Source: UBA877 sp034436335
Lineage (GTDB): Bacteria > Chloroflexota > Anaerolineae > Anaerolineales > Villigracilaceae
Direction of reading: 5' to 3'
NCBI GenBank assembly: GCA_034436335.1
Contig: DAOTVO010000023.1
Location: 1-62,211 of the forward strand
DNA: 62,211 nt
The number at the start of each line of letters is the position of its first letter. The stretch's first letter is position 1. The notes under the pieces were generated by a model. The model worked only from the letters and a program-made list of their open reading frames with translations. It searched no databases and was not told the origin of the DNA. This document shows, piece after piece, positions 24,337 through 32,340 of this stretch. Position numbers and translations under genes: made by a program.

Positions 24337-24743
24337 TGTACGAACCAAAAATTATCGGCTTTCTGTGTAACTGGTGCTCTTACCGTGGCGCGGATACGGC
24401 CGGTATGGCACGCATGAAATATCCGCCGAACGTCAAGATCATTCGCGTGCCATGCAGCGGACGCGTCTCCCCCGAACTGGTTCTGCGCACTTTCCGAGAG
24501 GGCGCGGATGGCGTAATGGTGCTGGGCTGCCACATCGGTGACTGTCACTACAGCACCGGCAACCATCGCACCGCAAAACGCATGCCCATCCTCAAAAAAC
24601 TTCTCGAATATAGCGGCATTGATCCAGAACGGCTGTGCATCAACTGGGTCTCGGCTGCCGAAGGCGAAAGATTTGCCACCGTCATTAAAGAATTCACCGA
24701 GAAAATCAGCGCCCTGCCGCCCTTTATGGAGACGATGAAATGA
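24336..24743 (+). CDS. mvhD: MvhD-like [2Fe-2S] electron-transfer subunit
   Basis: A 135-aa MvhD/FlpD family protein. It has the signature FLCNWCSYRGADTAG (Cys11, Cys14), a further Cys40 in VPCSGRV and VLGCHIGDCHYSTGN (Cys65, Cys70). In methanogens MvhD passes electrons from a hydrogenase or formate dehydrogenase to HdrA. It has the same position here between hdrA and the FDH genes. Its ATG overlaps the hdrA stop by one base and its stop overlaps the next gene by 4 nt. Confidence 0.92.
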   Translation: MYEPKIIGFLCNWCSYRGADTAGMARMKYPPNVKIIRVPCSGRVSPELVLRTFREGADGVMVLGCHIGDCHYSTGNHRTAKRMPILKKLLEYSGIDPERLCINWVSAAEGERFATVIKEFTEKISALPPFMETMK

Positions 24744-25564
24744 GCGACAGATTGACCTCCCTGAGAGAAACGATTGAAAAAGTTTTGCCCGAAGTGGATG
24801 GCGTCCTGGCGTTGCGGAGCGGCCCAAGTGGGATCGTGGCGCCCTATCTGTTCCACAAAGAACGCCCTGAAGAATTGGACAAACTGGCCATCTGGCCGAA
24901 AGAGCCCGTGCCGGATACGCTGAAAATCATCCTGCGCGCCCATCCCGACGCCAAATTGGCCATTGTCTGCCGGGGATGCGAGGAGCGCGGCATCGTTGAG
25001 ATGTATAAGCATGCTCAACTGAACTTGGACAATGTCATCCTCATCGGCTTGCAATGCGAGCAAAGCGAAGCGGAATTCTGCCGCTGCGCCAAACCCTTCA
25101 CAGTTCACGCCAAGACAGTAGTTGGCGAGCCCATCCAGGGCGTCCCCGACCCGTTGACCGATAAAATTGCCGCCATGAGCCGGGAAGAAAAAGAGGCCTT
25201 CTGGAAGCAGGAATTTGAGCATTGCATCAAATGCTATGGCTGCCGCAACATCTGCCCGCAATGCTTCTGCAATATCTGCGCGCTGGAAGATGAAAAATGG
25301 GTTCAAACCGGCCGCCTGCCCATGCCGGCCCCCTCTATGTACCATCTCATTCGCGCCATGCACATGACCGCAAAGTGTGTGGCCTGCCGCGAGTGTGAAG
25401 AGACGTGCCCGGCTGATATCCCTATGGCAGTTCAGTTCCGCCTGATTGCCAAAGATGTCAAAGAAATGTTCAATTATGAGCCTGGCGCGTTGCTGGAGCA
25501 AAAGCCGCCGCAATTACTGGTGCTCGAAGAAGGCGAGTACGAGCGTACCGGTTTGCCGCACTAA
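24740..25564 (+). CDS. Fe-S protein linking FDH to Hdr (FdhB/FrhB-like region plus ferredoxin)
   Basis: A 274-aa iron-sulfur protein. The N-terminal half (KLAIVCRGCEERGIVEMYK, NLDNVILIGLQC) resembles part of F420-hydrogenase/FdhB beta subunits. The second half holds a Cys-rich CIKCYGCRNICPQCFCNIC segment and a C-terminal ferredoxin-like CVACRECEETCP motif. At 274 aa it is shorter than F420-dependent FdhB, so F420 binding is uncertain. Its place between mvhD and the formate dehydrogenase suggests it is the small FDH subunit that hands electrons to MvhD. It overlaps mvhD by 4 nt. Confidence 0.8.
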   Translation: MSDRLTSLRETIEKVLPEVDGVLALRSGPSGIVAPYLFHKERPEELDKLAIWPKEPVPDTLKIILRAHPDAKLAIVCRGCEERGIVEMYKHAQLNLDNVILIGLQCEQSEAEFCRCAKPFTVHAKTVVGEPIQGVPDPLTDKIAAMSREEKEAFWKQEFEHCIKCYGCRNICPQCFCNICALEDEKWVQTGRLPMPAPSMYHLIRAMHMTAKCVACRECEETCPADIPMAVQFRLIAKDVKEMFNYEPGALLEQKPPQLLVLEEGEYERTGLPH

Positions 25565-25575
25565 GGAGGAACGCC

Positions 25576-27621
25576 ATGATTGAATATGAGAATGTACTCA
25601 CAACATGTCCATACTGCGGCACAGGCTGTGCACTGCATTTGCAAGTACTGGATGGCCAACTGGTAGGCGTCCTGCCTGCCAAAGATCATCCCGTCGGCCA
25701 GGGCGGATTGTGCATCAAAGGTTGGAACGCACACGCCTTTGTCAATCATCCCGACCGGCTCAAGACACCCTTGATCCGTAAGAATGGCAAGTTTGTTGAA
25801 GCCACTTGGGAGGAAGCGCTGAGCCTGATTGCCGATAAACTCAAGCAGGTGAAGCAAGAAAGCGGCCCGGACAGCATTGCCTTCCTGTCCTCAGCAAAAT
25901 GCACCAACGAGGAAAATTACGTATTGCAAAAGTTTGCCCGCGCTGTGATCGGCACTAACAACGTTGACCACTGCGCCCGCCTGTGTCACGCTTCCACGGT
26001 GGTTGGCCTGGCGGCTGTTTTTGGTAGCGGCGCCATGACCAACACCGTCCCGGAGTTCGAGACCGATACCAATTGTTTCCTGATCATCGGCTCGAATACA
26101 ACCGAAAACCACCCTCTGATCGGCACGCGCGTCCTAAAGGGCAAGAAGCGCGGCGCCAAAGTCATCGTGCTTGACCCCCGCAAGACGCAATTGGCCCATT
26201 GGGCAGACATCTATCACTCGTTCCGCCCCGGCAGTGACGTGGCCATCTTCAACGCCCTGATGAATGTCATCATCAGCGAAGGCCTCGAAGACAAGCAATT
26301 TATCGCCGAACGCACCGAGGATTATGAGGCCCTAAAGGCCGTGGTGGCAAATTACACGCCGGAGCGGGTGGCCGAAATCAGCGGTGTCCCGGCCGATGTG
26401 TTGCGCGAGGTTGCCCGAACATACGCGCAGAATAAACCGTCTGCTATCTTGTACTCGATGGGCATTACCCAGCACACCACGGGCGTGGACAACGTCAAAT
26501 CCACAGCCAATCTAGCCATGCTATGCGGCAATCTGGGTATTGCCGGAGGCGGCATCAACGCGCTGCGCGGCCAGAACAACGTCCAGGGCGCATGCGATAT
26601 GGGCGCGTTGCCGAATGTATACCCCGGATATCAGGCCGTGACTGTTCCGGAAGTGCAGAAAAAGTTTGAGGAAGCCTGGGGAAGCACCAGTTCCTTGAAC
26701 GTTGGCCTGACGGTAACGGAAATTGTCCATGCCGCAGGCGAGGGGAAAATCCGCGCCCTCTATATCATGGCCGAAAACCCGATGGTCTCCGACCCGGACC
26801 TCAACCACGTTCGCCAGCACTTACAGCAGACAGAATTCTTGGTTGTTCAGGATATCTTCTTGAGCGAAACCGCCCAACTGGCGCACGTGGTCTTACCTGG
26901 CGTGTCTTTCGCTGAAAAGGATGGCACGTTCACCAACACGGAACGCCGTGTCCAACGCGTCCGCCAGGCCATCCAGCCGCTCGGTCAGGCCAAGCAAGAC
27001 TGGGAGATTATCTGTGAATTGGCGCACAAGATGGGCGCATCCGGCTTCGATTTTGATTCACCTGAGACCATCATGCGCGAAGTCAACCGCTTAACGCCCT
27101 CATACGCCGGTATCACCTATCCGCGCCTGGAAGAACTCGGTTCCCTGCACTGGCCCTGCCCGGCAGAAGATCATCCCGGCACTCCTATTTTGCACAAAGG
27201 CAAGTTTGCGCGCGGCCTGGGTAAATTCTCGCCACTCGAGTTCAAAGAACCTGATGAACTGCCTAGCGATGAGTATCCTTTCATTCTCACGACCGGCCGC
27301 GTCATGTTTCACTTCCATACCGGTACCATGACCCGCCGTTCCAAGAAATTGCACAGTGAAGTGCCGGAAGCCTATGTGGAAGTGAACGTGGACGACGCCA
27401 AAAAGATCGGTCTGAACGGCCACAAGCGCGTGCGCGTTTCGAGTAAGCGCGGCCAAATTGAATTGGGTGTGCGCGTTACCGACGACATCAAGCGAGGAGT
27501 GGTCTTCATCCCCTTCCACTTCGCCGAGGCAGCAGCCAATGTGCTGACCAATGCTGCTATTGACCCTGTAGCCAAAATTCCTGAGTACAAAGTCTGCGCC
27601 GTCAAGGTCGAGGTTGCATAA
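25576..27621 (+). CDS. fdhF: Formate dehydrogenase catalytic subunit (Hdr-linked)
   Basis: A 681-aa molybdopterin oxidoreductase. The N-terminal [4Fe-4S] cysteines are 11, 14, 18 and 46 (TCPYCGTGC and LCIKG). The active-site segment GTNNVDHCARLCHAS has Cys137 where E. coli FdhH carries selenocysteine, followed by the essential His138. Molybdopterin motifs (IIGSNTTENHP, LRGQNNVQGACDMG, TGRVMFHFHTGTMTRRS) are intact. There is no N-terminal NuoG-like extension, unlike the paralog at 32341. It probably oxidises formate or reduces CO2 and exchanges electrons through the preceding Fe-S proteins. AGGAGG precedes the ATG. Confidence 0.92.
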   Translation: MIEYENVLTTCPYCGTGCALHLQVLDGQLVGVLPAKDHPVGQGGLCIKGWNAHAFVNHPDRLKTPLIRKNGKFVEATWEEALSLIADKLKQVKQESGPDSIAFLSSAKCTNEENYVLQKFARAVIGTNNVDHCARLCHASTVVGLAAVFGSGAMTNTVPEFETDTNCFLIIGSNTTENHPLIGTRVLKGKKRGAKVIVLDPRKTQLAHWADIYHSFRPGSDVAIFNALMNVIISEGLEDKQFIAERTEDYEALKAVVANYTPERVAEISGVPADVLREVARTYAQNKPSAILYSMGITQHTTGVDNVKSTANLAMLCGNLGIAGGGINALRGQNNVQGACDMGALPNVYPGYQAVTVPEVQKKFEEAWGSTSSLNVGLTVTEIVHAAGEGKIRALYIMAENPMVSDPDLNHVRQHLQQTEFLVVQDIFLSETAQLAHVVLPGVSFAEKDGTFTNTERRVQRVRQAIQPLGQAKQDWEIICELAHKMGASGFDFDSPETIMREVNRLTPSYAGITYPRLEELGSLHWPCPAEDHPGTPILHKGKFARGLGKFSPLEFKEPDELPSDEYPFILTTGRVMFHFHTGTMTRRSKKLHSEVPEAYVEVNVDDAKKIGLNGHKRVRVSSKRGQIELGVRVTDDIKRGVVFIPFHFAEAAANVLTNAAIDPVAKIPEYKVCAVKVEVA

Positions 27622-27629
27622 TTCTGTGT

Positions 27630-27664
27630 TGCCTGCTCCAGAAAGTCTCTTTGTGGAGCAGGCA
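27630..27664 (+). promoter_or_regulatory. Intra-operon hairpin
   Basis: TGCCTGCTCC pairs perfectly with GGAGCAGGCA across a 15-nt loop between fdhF and the ferritin-like gene. Only a short TTTT follows, so it may be an mRNA-stabilising element or a partial terminator that lowers downstream expression. Confidence 0.4.
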
Positions 27665-27686
27665 GCCATTTTACAGGAGAAACACC

Positions 27687-28181
27687 ATGGACATTCGCAA
27701 AATTTACGAGTACGCGCTCCAGCGCGAACATGAAGGCAAGCGTTTCTTTGAGGAAAATGCCGCGCGGCTCAAGAATGCCGTAGCCGCAAGCGCCTTCAAG
27801 GAACTTGCTGCTGAAGAGCAAAAGCACATTGAATTCATTGAAGCCCAGATTGCCGCCTTAGACAAAGGCGAGGCCGGTAGCAGCGCTGCCTTGAGCAAAG
27901 CGCTGGAAGAGGGCGCCTTTTTCTCCCAGCGCGCCCAGTCCGAAATGCTTGACCAGACTGTCTTGGAAGCCATGGTGCCGGACCTGCCCGTGTTGCGCAT
28001 GGCCTATCTCATCGAACAAGATTTTGCCGCCTTCTATCAGAAATCGGCCCGTGCAGCCGAAGGCGAGGCCAAAAAGGTCTTGCAAATGTTGGCCAAATGG
28101 GAACGCGGTCACGAGGCGCTATTCAAGAAAATGCACGACCAGGCCTATGAACTGTATGCCCAGATGCCGTGGGGAGGCTAA
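27687..28181 (+). CDS. Ferritin-like/rubrerythrin-family diiron protein
   Basis: A 164-aa four-helix protein of the rubrerythrin type without a rubredoxin tail. Carboxylate and His ligands appear in two halves: REHEGKRFFEENA and ELAAEEQKHIEFIEAQ, then AYLIEQDFAAFYQKSA and KWERGHEALF. Such proteins reduce peroxide or store iron in anaerobes. The ATG follows CAGGAG. Its location between fdhF and fdhD suggests protection of oxygen-sensitive FDH, which is inference. Confidence 0.83.
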   Translation: MDIRKIYEYALQREHEGKRFFEENAARLKNAVAASAFKELAAEEQKHIEFIEAQIAALDKGEAGSSAALSKALEEGAFFSQRAQSEMLDQTVLEAMVPDLPVLRMAYLIEQDFAAFYQKSARAAEGEAKKVLQMLAKWERGHEALFKKMHDQAYELYAQMPWGG

Positions 28182-28190
28182 GGTAGCCTG

Positions 28191-28991
28191 ATGACCCATC
28201 TGCCTCAATTCTTGCGCTATCGCGCAGGTCAATGGGAGACACTAGGAAGGGAAGTGATTACTGAAACGCCTGTCTCGATTACCGTCAACGGACAGGTGTG
28301 GATTACTTTGATGTGTACGCCGACCGACATAGAGGCGCTGGCCGTTGGCTTTTTGTTCAACGAGGGCGTTATCAAGAGCAAGGAAGAAATCGAACTGCTC
28401 CAGGTATGCGAACATGGCGACAATGTAGATGTGTGGCTCAATCATCCTGTTGAGCCACCGCGCACCTGGCGGCGCACATCGGGTTGCACCGGAGGAGCGA
28501 CTGCTGTTATTCTCGAAAAAATCCAAACGAAACTCTGCACAAACGGCTGGGGGCTGACGCCCTCAATGATTAGCCAACTGGTCGAGATGCTGCTGGAAGC
28601 CCAAAATCTTTACAGGGAAGTCGGCGGAGTTCATACATCCATTCTCAGCGACGGAGAACGTGTGTTGGTCGCCAGCGAGGATGTCGGCCGCCATAACTCG
28701 CTGGACAAAATTGCTGGCCGCTGCCTGCTGGAAGGCATTCAGCCCGCCCACCGGATACTAATCACCACCGGGCGAATCAGTTCAGAAATGATCCAGAAAG
28801 CAGCCCGCATCGGAGCGTCTATTGTCATTTCGCGAACGTCTGCAACCTCCCTGTCTGTGATGCTGGCAGAAAGATGGAACATTACCCTCATCGGCTATGC
28901 GCGGCGCGACCAGTTCATACTCTACACACACCCAGAACGCATTTTACAAAGCGCCGTTGTGCCTGAAAAAAATTCGCCCAAGGAGGTTTGA
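28191..28991 (+). CDS. fdhD: Formate dehydrogenase accessory sulfurtransferase FdhD
   Basis: A 266-aa FdhD homolog. FdhD carries sulfur from IscS to the molybdenum cofactor to make FDH active. Recognised parts are TETPVSITVNG, CTPTDIEALAVGFLFNEGVI, and GVHTSILSDGERVLVASEDVGRHNSLDKIAG with the ITTGRISSEMIQKAA and SRTSATSLSVMLAE motifs. The active-site loop is RTSGCTGGA with Cys99; the second Cys of the E. coli C-x2-C loop is replaced by Gly. Both formate dehydrogenases of the cluster probably need it. Confidence 0.92.
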   Translation: MTHLPQFLRYRAGQWETLGREVITETPVSITVNGQVWITLMCTPTDIEALAVGFLFNEGVIKSKEEIELLQVCEHGDNVDVWLNHPVEPPRTWRRTSGCTGGATAVILEKIQTKLCTNGWGLTPSMISQLVEMLLEAQNLYREVGGVHTSILSDGERVLVASEDVGRHNSLDKIAGRCLLEGIQPAHRILITTGRISSEMIQKAARIGASIVISRTSATSLSVMLAERWNITLIGYARRDQFILYTHPERILQSAVVPEKNSPKEV

Positions 28992-29086
28992 CTTACAGAC
29001 AAACCAATGTGATTGCCCAAGCGGTTGCATTTTCAGAACAGATTGGCTGTATGCCAAAACAAACTCACAAATAAGGAGATTTCATC

Positions 29087-29974
29087 ATGACGGAACAAAT
29101 TTCTTTTGACGCTCTTCTGCCGCCTGCGATGGCGGCCAAAGCCGAAGACATCGGGGTCAAGAAAGCCAACCTGAAATTCCTCAACATGTTCTTGCTGGCC
29201 ATTCTGGCTGGCGCCTTCATCGGTATTGGGGCTATCTTTGCCACCACAGTTGCGGCGGGCAGCATCTCAATTGCCGATCCATCCGGCACCACAGCCTTCA
29301 AAACCGGCCTGCCTTATGGCGTGAACCGCTTGCTGGTCGGCCTGGTCTTCACCGTCGGCCTGATTCTGGTCATCGTCGGTGGGGCGGAACTCTTCACCGG
29401 CAACACGCTCATTACAATGGCTTTTGCCAGCAAGAAGGTAACCCTGATGCAACTGCTGCGCAACTGGGTCATCGTCTATATTGGCAACTTGGTCGGGTCG
29501 GTGCTGACCGCGTATATTGTCTTCTTGGGCAAGCAATACACGTTTGGGAATGGCGCGATTGGTCTGGCTGCGCTAAATATTGCCAACGCCAAAGTAAACC
29601 TGACCTTCATTCAGGCAGTTGCGCTCGGCATCATGTGCAATGCACTGGTCTGCATGGCCGTCTGGCTGTGCTTCAGCGCCCGCACCACTGCCGACAAAAT
29701 CCTAGCCATCATCCCGCCCATCTCCTGCTTTGTAGCTGCCGGCTTTGAGCACAGCGTCGCGAACATGTACTTCATCCCCGCTGGCTTGTTCGTCAAGTAC
29801 TTTGACCCGGGTTTCCTGACAACCATTGGCAAAACCGCTGCCGACTATGCCAATCTGACCTGGGGCAACTTCTTCATCGCAAACTTGCTGCCGGTGACGA
29901 TTGGTAACATCATTGGCGGCGCCATCATGGTCGGTCTGATGTACTGGATGATCTATCTCCGCAAGAGCAGTTAG
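29087..29974 (+). CDS. focA: Formate/nitrite transporter family channel (FocA-like)
   Basis: A 295-aa membrane protein with six hydrophobic segments typical of the FNT pentameric channels. Family patterns include LAGAFIGIGAIFATT, VGGAELFTGNTLI, NWVIVYIGNLVGSVL, ALGIMCNALVCMAVWL and GFEHSVANMYFIPAGL, the last carrying the central-pore HSVANM signature. Context within the FDH cluster argues for formate as substrate rather than nitrite. AAGGAG lies before the ATG. Confidence 0.92.
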   Translation: MTEQISFDALLPPAMAAKAEDIGVKKANLKFLNMFLLAILAGAFIGIGAIFATTVAAGSISIADPSGTTAFKTGLPYGVNRLLVGLVFTVGLILVIVGGAELFTGNTLITMAFASKKVTLMQLLRNWVIVYIGNLVGSVLTAYIVFLGKQYTFGNGAIGLAALNIANAKVNLTFIQAVALGIMCNALVCMAVWLCFSARTTADKILAIIPPISCFVAAGFEHSVANMYFIPAGLFVKYFDPGFLTTIGKTAADYANLTWGNFFIANLLPVTIGNIIGGAIMVGLMYWMIYLRKSS

Positions 29975-30048
29975 AAAAACATTCTCCCGGCCTTCTTTCT
30001 ACCGCCCGTCTGCCGTGGACTACCTTGCTTTAGGCTATAAACTTCATT

Positions 30049-30071
30049 GGGGCTGACCGCCGGTTAGCCCC
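30049..30071 (+). terminator. Hairpin after focA, possible weak terminator
   Basis: GGGGCTGACC pairs with GGTTAGCCCC (one G-T pair) around a 3-nt loop. It lies in the 142-bp gap before the CBS gene. There is no solid T-run, so termination would be partial. Confidence 0.4.
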
Positions 30072-30116
30072 ATCCTTTCTTGATCTGCTTACTGCTTTTT
30101 TCTTGGGAGGCTACCC

Positions 30117-30557
30117 ATGCAATTGACTGTTGATGAAATCCTGCAACACAAAGGCCGCGAAGTGTGGACGATTGGCCCCAAGGCCACCGTCCTCGAAGCG
30201 CTGAAAATCATGGCCGAAAAGGATATTGGCGCTCTGATTGTCGTGGAAGAAGGCAAGGTCGTGGGAATCATTTCCGAGCGCGACTATGCCCGCAAAGTCG
30301 TCCTGCGCGGGCGTGCGTCTGTAAATACGCCTGTCAAGGACATCATGACGGATAAAGTCTTCTACGTAACGCCCAAAACAACCGTCAAAGAGTGCCAGGC
30401 GTTGATGACGGAACATAGCATTCGCCATTTGCCCGTGCTGGAAAATAGCAAACTGGTAGGTGTCATCTCCATTGGCGATGTTGTCAAGGCTGTCATAGAC
30501 GAGCAGGAAGACACCATTTCGCATCTCTCCGACTACATTACAGGCAAGTACATGTAG
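30117..30557 (+). CDS. Two-CBS-domain protein
   Basis: A 146-aa protein made of a Bateman pair of CBS motifs. The first is TVLEALKIMAEKDIGALIVVEEGKVVGIISERDYARKV (with a break between the parts), the second TVKECQALMTEHSIRHLPVLENSKLVGVISIGDVV. These domains bind adenosyl ligands such as AMP, ATP or NADH. It sits between focA and the NAD-linked FDH genes, so a redox- or energy-sensing regulatory role is possible. GGGAGG precedes the ATG. Confidence 0.88.
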   Translation: MQLTVDEILQHKGREVWTIGPKATVLEALKIMAEKDIGALIVVEEGKVVGIISERDYARKVVLRGRASVNTPVKDIMTDKVFYVTPKTTVKECQALMTEHSIRHLPVLENSKLVGVISIGDVVKAVIDEQEDTISHLSDYITGKYM

Positions 30558-30602
30558 AGAAGACTTGCCCAATGCAACAAAAATGGTAAGCAGAGAACAC
30601 CA

Positions 30603-32336
30603 ATGAGTCATAAACAAATTCAGCATCGAATTCCGGACCGTTCCACTGAAGAAGTCGTTGAACGTTATGGATACAACCCGGAGCATCTCGTCGAAATCCT
30701 GAAGGAATTGCAGAACCGGCCTGCGGGGCTGTCCCCCGAAGTCCTGACCGACACTGCCCATATGTTGAGGATACCGGCTCATCGCGTCTTCGGGATGGCA
30801 ACCTTTTACTCTATGCTCTCACTCCAGCCGCGGGAACGCGTCCTGCGCGTTTGTGACGGACCAACCTGTTGGCTCAAACGCGCCAGCATGGAACCAGCCA
30901 CAGCGCTCGTGGACGAATGGTCACAGGCCGCGTTGAAAGGCTACAAGGTAGAGCGAACCTCCTGCCTTGGCCTGTGCGACCGCGCCCCGGCTGTTTTGGT
31001 GGACGACGAACAGGCCGGCCCAGTCACGGCGCAGGATAAAGATAGAATCGGCAAGGGATGGCGCGGCACCTTGACCGATTACAGCGAACCGCGCAAGGGC
31101 GAAGTGCGCGTCATGCTGGCCAACGCCGGCAATCTAGACCCCTACAACCTCCAATCTGCGCTTGAACACGGCGCCTACGAAGGACTAAAAAAAGCCCTAC
31201 AGATGTCTCCTGCTCAGGTGATTACCGAAGTGGAGAATTCCGGCTTGCAAGGGCGCGGTGGGGCGGGCTTCCCGGTGGGACGCAAGTGGAAATTCGTCGT
31301 CGGGGTGCAACGCACGCCCAAGTACATCATCTGCAACGCCGACGAATCTGAGCCGCTCATTTTCAAAGACCGCGTCCTGATTGACACCAACCCCCATCAA
31401 GCTTTGGAAGGGATGATCATCGCTGCCTACGCTTGCGGCGCCGAAGAAGGCTGGATTTACATTCGCGGCGAATATGCTGCCCAGGCGAAACGCCTTGAAA
31501 TTGCCATTCGCCAGGCCGAAGAAGCGGGCTTTTTGGGCGAAAACATCCTCGGCAGCGGCTTTTCCTTCCACATTCACGTCCATCGCGGCGCAGGCGCCTA
31601 CATTTGCGGCGAGGAGACGGCGCTGATCGAATCGCTGGAGGGGAAACGCGGCGAGCCACGCTTGCGCCCGCCGTTTCCCCCGGCAGTTGGCTTCCGCGGC
31701 CAGCCCACCCTGGTCAACAACGTCGAGACCTTCTCCGCCGTCCCCGCCATCGTGCGCAACGGCGCAGAATGGTGGCGCTCGCTCTCCACGTACTCCACGC
31801 CAGGGACAAAGATCTACATGCTCCTCGGGCACGTCAAACATCCGGGGCTATTTGAGGCCCCCTTCGGCCTGACCCTGCGCCAGGTCATCAACCGTTTCGG
31901 CGGCGGGATGCGGCCCGGCTCGGAATTCAAATTTGCCCTCACCGGCGGTGCGGCCGGCACCATTGTCAGTTCGTCACTGCTGGATACTCCCATTGACTAT
32001 GCCTCCTCGCAAAAGGGGATCGGCCTCGGCGCAGGCGCCTTCCTGGTCTGCGACCAAAGCGTCTCGGTGGTAGCCTTTCTGCGTGAACTGTTGCATTTCT
32101 TTGCCGCCGAATCGTGCGGAAAATGCACCCCCTGCCGCGTGGGCACCTGGCGCGCCTATGAGATTCTCAAAGACATGGCCGCCGGCAAGGGACGAAAAGG
32201 CAACACTGAAGAACTGCGCGCCCTGGCCAAAAACATGCAAGTCGCTTCTTTCTGCGGCCTGGGGCAATCGGTGCCCATCCCGATGAAATCGGCGCTCGAC
32301 CGTTTCACCGCCGAATTCTTGGCCGCGGAGCATTAG
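30603..32336 (+). CDS. NuoE-NuoF fusion, NAD(P)-linked FDH flavin subunit
   Basis: A 577-aa fusion. Residues 1-150 are a NuoE-like thioredoxin-fold [2Fe-2S] domain with Cys84, Cys89, Cys121 and Cys125. Residues from about 150 are NuoF-like, with the FMN motif GLQGRGGAGFPVGRKW, the NAD(H) loop GAGAYICGEETALIESLEGK and the [4Fe-4S] motif ESCGKCTPCRVGT plus a later Cys. It should transfer electrons between the FDH gene immediately downstream (4 nt gap) and NAD or NADP. Such fusions occur in acetogen FDHs and bifurcating hydrogenases. The nucleotide preference is not evident. Confidence 0.92.
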   Translation: MSHKQIQHRIPDRSTEEVVERYGYNPEHLVEILKELQNRPAGLSPEVLTDTAHMLRIPAHRVFGMATFYSMLSLQPRERVLRVCDGPTCWLKRASMEPATALVDEWSQAALKGYKVERTSCLGLCDRAPAVLVDDEQAGPVTAQDKDRIGKGWRGTLTDYSEPRKGEVRVMLANAGNLDPYNLQSALEHGAYEGLKKALQMSPAQVITEVENSGLQGRGGAGFPVGRKWKFVVGVQRTPKYIICNADESEPLIFKDRVLIDTNPHQALEGMIIAAYACGAEEGWIYIRGEYAAQAKRLEIAIRQAEEAGFLGENILGSGFSFHIHVHRGAGAYICGEETALIESLEGKRGEPRLRPPFPPAVGFRGQPTLVNNVETFSAVPAIVRNGAEWWRSLSTYSTPGTKIYMLLGHVKHPGLFEAPFGLTLRQVINRFGGGMRPGSEFKFALTGGAAGTIVSSSLLDTPIDYASSQKGIGLGAGAFLVCDQSVSVVAFLRELLHFFAAESCGKCTPCRVGTWRAYEILKDMAAGKGRKGNTEELRALAKNMQVASFCGLGQSVPIPMKSALDRFTAEFLAAEH

Positions 32337-32340
32337 AACT

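Noticed and set aside
25972..25998. Selenocysteine formate dehydrogenase
   Set aside because: The codon at the active-site position is TGT (Cys137), not an in-frame TGA; the second FDH also has Cys.
29087..29974. Nitrite transporter
   Set aside because: The FNT family includes nitrite channels, but the gene lies between fdhD and FDH genes with no nitrite reductase, so formate is the better call.
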